A DNA stretch of 64,000 nt from Pomphorhynchus laevis. Taxonomy: Eukaryota; Acanthocephala; Palaeacanthocephala; Echinorhynchida; Pomphorhynchidae. A model generated the notes under the pieces. The model was given only the letters and a program-made list of their open reading frames with translations. It ran no database searches and was not told the DNA's origin. Shown in pieces: positions 12,901 to 21,900 of the stretch. The stretch's first letter is position 1. Each line of letters starts with the position of its first letter. The position numbers were made by a program, and so were the translations under genes. The DNA lies in assembly GCA_012934845.2 (NCBI GenBank), contig WNNJ02002966.1, positions 124,001-188,000 of the forward strand, written 5' to 3'.

Positions 12901-15900
12901 ATTTTCCGAGAAGGAGCATAACAGTGGACAAAGTCATCTAAAATTGTTTAATTTCATTTTCTGTTAACAATTTAAACATATTTTATTTAGCTGATAAACA
13001 TCTCAAAGCCTAGTATATTTGATATTTTGTCTGTTTTATGAGTTTATTCAAAAAGAAAAATATATGCAAATAAGTGAATTTGTCGAAATTAAAATATGAC
13101 CTGTGATGTGAATCTTACACATAGGTATTATATTTATATTAATACAATAGTCTATATAAATCAAAATAATTATTAATTACTAACATTATATAAATTAATA
13201 GATTCTGATATATTCTGATTAATATTTATTGGTCACGGTATATTAACAGGTTTATAGCACAATAGATCATGCCTATCGTAAATCTGTAGTTTAATTAAAA
13301 AGCATCAAAGCCATAACAAAATTTTACTTCTTATTTAATTTTGTTGAACTAAAATTAATAAAAATCAAGTTCAAATCTAACTTAATATAAATTATTATAA
13401 CTTAATATAACTCATTAATTAAGTTCAAATCCAACTTAATAAAAATTAATAGATTCTGATTAATAGTGAATATGTAGTTTAATTTACAGCATCAACGCTA
13501 TAGCAAAACTTGAACGTATTATTTAATACTGGGTCTTATTATTTTTGTCTAATTCAGAATTAGTTCTTGTAAATTCTGCACTCATTTAATTCTCACTTGA
13601 CCAGATGTAGCGACCTTTATAAGAATTCTTTTGTTGAAGCATTCAACAGTGTATACTATTAAGATTAACTGATGTAAATACTGTTTATCAACAATTGGAA
13701 TTTAGTTTTTTACCTTTCGCTTCAAATCTCTTTTAATATTGTAGACGCGTTCGCCATACGAATAGAATGCGTCCCCAATTGGTGAAATACATATTGATAT
13801 TTTCTCCGGTGTATAATTCGAGGACAGTTTAGGTGTCGTTTTAGGCACAAAATCTAAAGTTAGAATTTTATATAATACACTATTAAATTCTAGTTGCATA
13901 CAATCGTTATTAAATTTGCAATCTAGTTGAACATTTGCATTCGGATAACTGTCCGTTAGAAATTGGCTAATTGAGTTTAATGAACCCTAAATAATACATA
14001 AAATGTGTCATTAAAATTTTATTTTTTTTAAATGATATTTTAAATTACGCAGACTTAGTTAACTGATCTGATTTGAATATTATGGATTGCTGATTATAAA
14101 ACCTGATCTGATTATTTATTATTAAAAGAATTATTTATAAATAATTAAATTATTAATAATAAATAGTTATTAATAAATAATAATTAATTAATTTTTAATA
14201 ATAATTGAATTTATTATAACAAACAAAGATTGATAATTAAATTTATAATAATTAATAATTTTTATTATTAATAATTTATAAATAAATTATTATTTATTTT
14301 TTATTTATCTGATTATTTATTTAGTAATTATTTATCCATTATATATAATGAATATACGCTTGAAGGTTTTAATATTTAAAATAGGACAAAAACTCAGAAA
14401 TTGCAACAAAAGTTAAATTTTGTCAAAACAAAACTCTAATTACTTAAAACATTAAAAAGCATATTTGAAATATAAAAAAATTTCCAAATTTGAATTTAAT
14501 AATTAATTAATTAAATTAATTTATTAATTTAAATCTGAAGCAACAATTTAATTTCTCTAATTAATGTAATACAATTAATTGAAATAATGTGAGACAATTA
14601 ATTAATTTTAGACAATTAATCATTTAAGATAATTAATTTATGACAATTAAGTATGGCAGTAATTACAAATATTTATTTTAATTTATGATAAATGTAAATT
14701 TACATTTAATGTTCAAAATAATATTTAGAGAAGATGCTTAACAAATTAATTTCGCTTTTGATTCATTATTTAGTATTATTAATCATTATTCGGATACATT
14801 AATTAGTCAAAACGAATTAATCACTGATTTGTAGTACACACGTCGTTTTCCACTGCTTATTATGAATTTTATATTAATATTAAGATATTAATAAAAATGA
14901 TTTTAATAAAAATATTAAAACTAAAAGATAATTTTGAAAAGATAAATACCAGCCGAAAACATATATGAAGAGGTAATAGTTTTTATGTTAGTAGTAATTA
15001 TATAATAATTATTAAATAGTAATTATATTTAAAATTTAACATTAAATCTCAAACGATAAATGTTTATATTTTTAAAAAATAATCTTATTATTTAAAAAAG
15101 ATAATGTAATGAGCATGTCATTTAAGTCACGAAAATTTAACATTAAAATTTAACATCCAAAACTAAATGTTTAAATTTTTAAAAAATAATCTTATTATTT
15201 GATGGGAGATCATGCCATGAGCATTTTCATTTAATGTTACGAGAATATTTTATATCTTGAAAGCTTCTTAATGCTAATAAAAGGTACATTCTAAAAATCA
15301 ATAAAATAATTTTCAATATAAAAACTCAGTTTATATTGATATTATCTTGATATTATATAATTATCTTGTTAATATTATTTTGATACAAAATTCAAAAATA
15401 TAAATACGAATAATATAATTGCTCCCTTGAAAAACAATTACGATCCGTCGATTTAAAAGTGGAATGTATAATATATTTTAATATATTGCTGTAAAAAAAT
15501 TTTAAATTCAAAATTGTTGTACAATTCTTTTTGAAATAGACAGAAAAATTTTGTTGTACAGTTCAAATGTAAAATTGTTATTGTATCTCCAAAGACAGAG
15601 ATTTAGTAAAACAAAATTTTAAGATACTTTTATATAAAGATTGTTCAAATTATGGGTATTATTTTACACATAGACGTAAATACATCGTGTAGCCAAAGTA
15701 AATTCGGAGAATCAACCTAAAATGTTATTTAAGCGATTACATTGTTTATTTTATGACCAGTGTTGGGAAATAAAATGAGTTTCAATGTATATTTGGAATT
15801 TGTTTATTGCAATTTGTTCATGAACAAATTGCCAGATCTGTTTTTGCTGCTGGATATTTCGCTGGTAGCAGCTAAGGAAATACAGTGTTTTATTAGTTTT

Positions 15901-18900
15901 TGTGTTTTAATATTCTATATTCATAAAACGGATAAACATAGTTTATTTTTAAATTCACTTTTTATTAATTAATGAACAAATAATTACTTATGCATTGAAT
16001 GACAATATATAGCTGTGTTTAACACGCAGGCTAAAACCTGTAACACTTCTATATTTAACAAATATAGAAGTGTTGAATTTGGAGAAAAAATGAAAATATA
16101 TTAAAACCTTTATTGCATCAGATAGTTTGTTCGACCACTGCTTGATGTAAACAGAATGATCTGTCAATTCATCATCGCTATCTAAAGATGCAGCGGTTTA
16201 AATTTTATTCAATGAAATTAGCACAAATAAAAAATATTATCCTATAATTTTTTTTTCAAATTCATGAAATTATTAAATTGTAATTCGTGGAATTGCATTA
16301 TAATTAAATTTGGATATTTTCAAAACTAGTGGCAAGTAAATGTTTAAAGAAAATTATTGGTAATATGCAGCTATCAAATGTGCTATCATCCATAGACTTG
16401 TACCAGATCAGGACAACTGATAAAATTCAAAAACGATGGTTGTGTGTTATCAACTAACCAAAGTACAAAAACGACATTCGATACTTTAAGAGTGTGAAAG
16501 TAGCTTAAAAAACGATTAAAAACAATAAAAATTGTTTTATTATTTATCAACTTTAATATTTTCATCGACAGCTTCGTTTAAATAGCATTTACCAGTAAAT
16601 AGTATCAATGGCTATCAAAATATTGAAATTACAATAATATTTTGAAATTTAATTTTGTTTTTCTTTATTTTAATTATTCAATTAAAGAGGAAAGTATAAA
16701 ACAGTTACATATAAATCGTCAATTTAGAAACTAATTAAGCACTTAATGTAAATTTAAAAAATTTATTGAAATATTAAAAGCAATTTGGTTTTTCTTGTGA
16801 TATAAAAGATCTTGTAGATTCACGATAACATAAATAGTTATCGTGACTATTGATAAAATAGTCTTTATGTTGAAGAATAGACGAACATTATATTCGTATA
16901 ATTGCCATTCAATAAAATAGAGCAGCAAATTTTACTGTCGTAGAACAGTACATGGAATTGGATTGGATCGTAGATAAAAGTTAAAATTAGTCGAAACTTA
17001 ATGTTAAGGTCATGATGTTCATTAAACATGAAGAATGTTTGTATGAAAAATTTATATGCTATGCATTTCGAAAAGCACTTATCTTATAAAATACAAAAGA
17101 TATCATATATCTAACCTATATCAAATAGGCTTAGAAATAAAATAGGAGATTTTTAATTCATTCATATTAATTTTTAAAAAATAAAAATAACAATATTTTA
17201 TTTAATTAAACGAATCGAGAGACGTCAATGTAAATTTTTTTAATTGTTACAAATTTTCGATCACTACTGCGATCATCATCAGGTGATCGCAGTCACCTGA
17301 TAATGACAGTTACCTGTTATTAGTGATATTTTATGCCCAATGCGGAGAGGCAATGAGATAAATAAATCTTATCTTATTATTTTATTAATAAATACTAAAC
17401 CCACAATCTTCCATTTCAAATATATAGTTATTATAGGAGCGAAGAAGACAATATCTTTATTTGATAAAAAATATACTATATTTCGATAGCTCTTGCTATC
17501 ATCATCAGGATTACAAAAAAATGTTTCACAATTTGTTTCCCTGTGTTTCCAACATTTATACAAAAATTCAAGCATTGATGTGCCCCGCATTTCTACTTAA
17601 AAGACAAAGAAAATACCGAGAAATAAAGCAATCATACACTAAAATTTTACACACATTTAAAACAACAAGAAGAAAGAAGAAACAGAATAATAAAACAAAA
17701 TAAAATTAAAATCTTAGAATAAGTGACAAAAAATACGAATTTAATAATAAGAATAATTTAAAAGTAGAGTAAGAAAAGATATACCAACATTAGATTCAGA
17801 AGAAACGCACCATTGAATTCGAGAATCCTTAGAATTTAGCGTGTGGGTAAGGAAATCCTGTGTAACGCAATTCTGAGCAACCAAAAATATGTCGTCAACA
17901 TAACGAAGGTGTGATAACAATTTGAATCTTTGTTAAAATCTGGTTTACGCTTAAAAATGTTGTGAAGTATTTTGCATTTTCAAAATCAACGGAATGATTC
18001 AAAACAAACTTTTTCTTTTTGTTGTTTTAAAATGTGTATTAAATTTTAGTGTATGATTGTTTTGTTTCTCGGTATTTTCTTTTTCTTTAAGTAGAAATGC
18101 GGGGCACATCAATGCTTGTATTTTTGTATAAATGTTGGAAACACGGGGGAATAAATTGTGAAACACTTTTTTTGTAATCCTGATGATGATAGCAGGAGCT
18201 ATCGAAATATAGAATTTTTATCAAATAAAGGATATTTTCTTCTTCGTTCCTATAATAACTATATATTATTTTATTGTTATTGTAAGGTACGAAATGAAAT
18301 ATATAATGTGGTGTTAAATATATTTAAAAGTATTATTCTTAATGAAATGCAAGTTTAAAGTCTTTAATTAAATGCATTCAACTAGTGCTCTTAAAAAATA
18401 TTTGAAATTATCTAAAAAGATATACATTATTATCAATATCAATCAAATATATATTTGAAGACTATAGTAAAAGGCATTCAAGTATTTTTTGCAAAGATAT
18501 GTAAAAATATTTATTATTTGATGTATTATTTTAATATTATTATAAATAAAAATAAATTAAAAGACTTAAATGGCACAAAATGTGGATATTTTTCAAATGC
18601 GTACATTTTCAAATTATATTAATTTTTGTTGTGTAAGCAGACTCCATTGTTTTTTAAATTAAACGAATCGAGAGAAGTCAATGTAAATTTTTTTAATTGT
18701 TACAAATTTTCGATCACTACTGCGATCATCATCAGGACATAACAATGCACATATCATGTTCGTGAGCTATAATTTCTGCGCTGGCAAAATTTATATCGTG
18801 TCCATGAGGAGCAAAATGGTTCCACACTGCTAAGCTGCTTTGTTCTAGCCGTATAGAGCGTTAATTTTCGTATTGCGCGTTAGTAAATATTATTTATTGC

Positions 18901-21900
18901 ATTATTAATAAACATTATAAATAAATATTATTTATTTATAATACTATCGTATTGCGCGTTAATAAACGTATTGCGCGTTTATTCGTTAATTTTCCAGTTT
19001 CGTTTTACATTAGAATTCTACATCATTTCGGAAAAATAAATTGCATAAAAACGATTGCATTCAAAAATGCTTATCAATTTATTGTTTTGACAATTTAGTA
19101 ATCTTTATTTTAATTAATTACTGAAATAATGATTTATGTTTTTCATAAATCATTAACAAAGTTAAATCATAACTTTGTTATGGTGGTAATATATGTTGTC
19201 AGTGCGCTGTAATATACTATGTGCCTGGAAAAATATTTTATGCATATATATTTCAATATAATTATTGAAAAAGTTATTGAAATTTTCAATAAATTCAAAT
19301 AAATTTATTTAAAATAATAAATAATTTTATTTTAAATTTATTTATTTAAATTTATTTTAATTTTTTTTTCAATAAATTATAAAAATATTAAATTGACAAT
19401 ATATTGTAAATGATATAAAAATTAAAAGTTTTTTAGTGATACCGGATGACATTCCAAATTCAGTGGAATCTGAATATGAATCATTCGAAGAATTTTTCAG
19501 ATGTTGGTTGGAATTCATTAGGTGTCGGTCTTCATCAATTCTAAATGTAATTTGTTAAAAATCGTAGAGTTCATTGCTGTAAACATTCGTAAATTTTGAA
19601 TTTCACATGTTTTCTGTTTCCTCCGATTATTAATTAATAATGATAATATTATTAATTAATATTATTATATTAATAATATAATAATATTAATTAATAATTA
19701 ATATTTAATTAATAATTAGTGATTCTAATTATTAATATATATTTATATTAATATAATATTAATTGTATTTATTCTAATATAATTAGTAAATCTCATTATA
19801 AATCAAATTAATTGTGGTAAATCAGATATATCACTCCTGAAAAATTGGAACTAGTGAGTAAAATGCAAAATCACATAAAGCTCCGCAAAGAACTTTAAAG
19901 CTCTAACATACGACATCAACTAGTAGAGAAAATAAAGATTTATAAACATCTAAAAAGTAAAACAGTATTTGGTCAGCAATAACAACGATCCGGTTTTTTT
20001 ATCTATTTAAATCAACCATTAGGCTGATTTATTAAGTTTATCTCGGTAATCACACTAGATTATTCTTTCGCTATACTTATTCGTAGTTGATATTCTTCAC
20101 ATACTATGGCACAAATTGGTAGATTTCCATTGATCCCAAAGTTTAAGGAAAAGTTAGATAAAGCAAAATCTCATTGCTATGACATTACTACTACTTTCAT
20201 TTCATCATTACTACTTTCCGATGAATTTTTTATCATTTGTGAAGTTTTAATTATCTGACACCATTAACTTGAAAATAATTTTTCAATTCAGATCAATATT
20301 AAGTTAATGTCCTTTAAAAACAACGTTATAATAACAATTAAGGGTAAACAACGCCAAAATAACAATTCAGGTATATTATTAATTTATTCTCTTAAGAGAA
20401 TTATCATTCTCTTATACTGTCTTTCAGAATTAAAATATTTTCTTTTAGAATTGGTTTCATACTTCATGTATCCTTGTAGCTCATAAAAAATAATCTTTGT
20501 AGCTTATTATTCGTTATCTATACTTAGTCATTTGTTCATAGAATTTAAAAAATTAACATATCGTTATTTTTCAAATCGAATGCACTCAAAACATGAAATT
20601 CATTTATACAAAATTTCACTATTTATACTAAATTGCAGTAGGAAATGTTTTAATTCAAAATGACAAAATGTTTTTGAGAGAATATATAATTAATCGTTTA
20701 GTGATTATAATTATAATTTATCGTTTGGCGAATTAGTAGTTTAAATTCAAAATGACAAAATGTTTTTGAGAGATAATTAATCGTTTAGTGATTATATACA
20801 ATCACTTTATTATATATTTTATCGTTTGGCGAATTAATTTTCGCCAAAATGAGAAAATCAGTAAAATTATTGTTGTGAAAGCAAAATTTACTAGGTAATT
20901 CGTGATAGTTATTTATTAATTCGAGATATTTAATTACGACGTTATAAGCAACAAGATGTATATTGCTTATTATTTTAAATATCCGTAAAATCATATAACA
21001 GAGATGCCGTGCATTTTATTAATGTACGCTATTTTTTATGCAAATTTTCTCCAGCTTGAAGTTAATTTTTGATTGTTATTAGTATTAGATTAAATTTAAA
21101 ATTTATTATTTACTTTCGACCAAAATATTTGTTTTAAGTCAAGTGGTTTAAACTTTTAATTTATAATAAATAATTTTTATAATTTTTGTTGTATTATTAA
21201 ATAATTTTTATTAAATTATTTATATCAATTATTATATATAGTTTATTAACCTTTTGAGTAAAATTGAGACCTTTATTTAATTTTTCATATAAATTTTAAA
21301 CATTATTTTGTTATTTATATTTTAAATTTAAACTAATTTTAATTGCCAATTATTTTAAATAAAATTTCCTCCGATATTTCTTAGTCATATGTTATCTAAT
21401 ATTTTATAAATTTAAGTTTTAAGTACAACTATTTAATTATTAAAATAAATATACGAAAAGTTATCATTAAAAAATCGATTATCAAAACATTGTTTTATCA
21501 TTTTAGTATCTTTTAGATAATAATAATCCATTCAAATGGATTTTTGTATAAAATTTTATAACAGATTTTACCTTGCATTTTGATTTTTATTTATAGATGA
21601 TGCGTCCAAGTCTAAATAATATTTTTAAATTAAAAAATTTGAATTATTGTCAACCAGTTTCAGAATGATCTTCGTCACTTCCACTCTCACTGTCCTCTGT
21701 CCATGAATCGTCAGTATAAGATTCTGTTACCGACGCAGCCTCACCACTGATTATGCTCCCATTGTAGAGCTGGGTAAATTCATCATCATCTTTACGTAGC
21801 TTCTTTCGCTTTCGACGTTTATGTTTGGGTGATTTTTCTTTATCATAATTTGTTAATATTTTCCAATAGTTATCCGCCTGGGATAGAAGGGCATCATATT

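Noticed and set aside
15760-15972. 70-codon ORF with hydrophobic residues
   Set aside because: Probably chance; AT-rich codons give Phe/Leu/Ile-rich text that mimics membrane segments.
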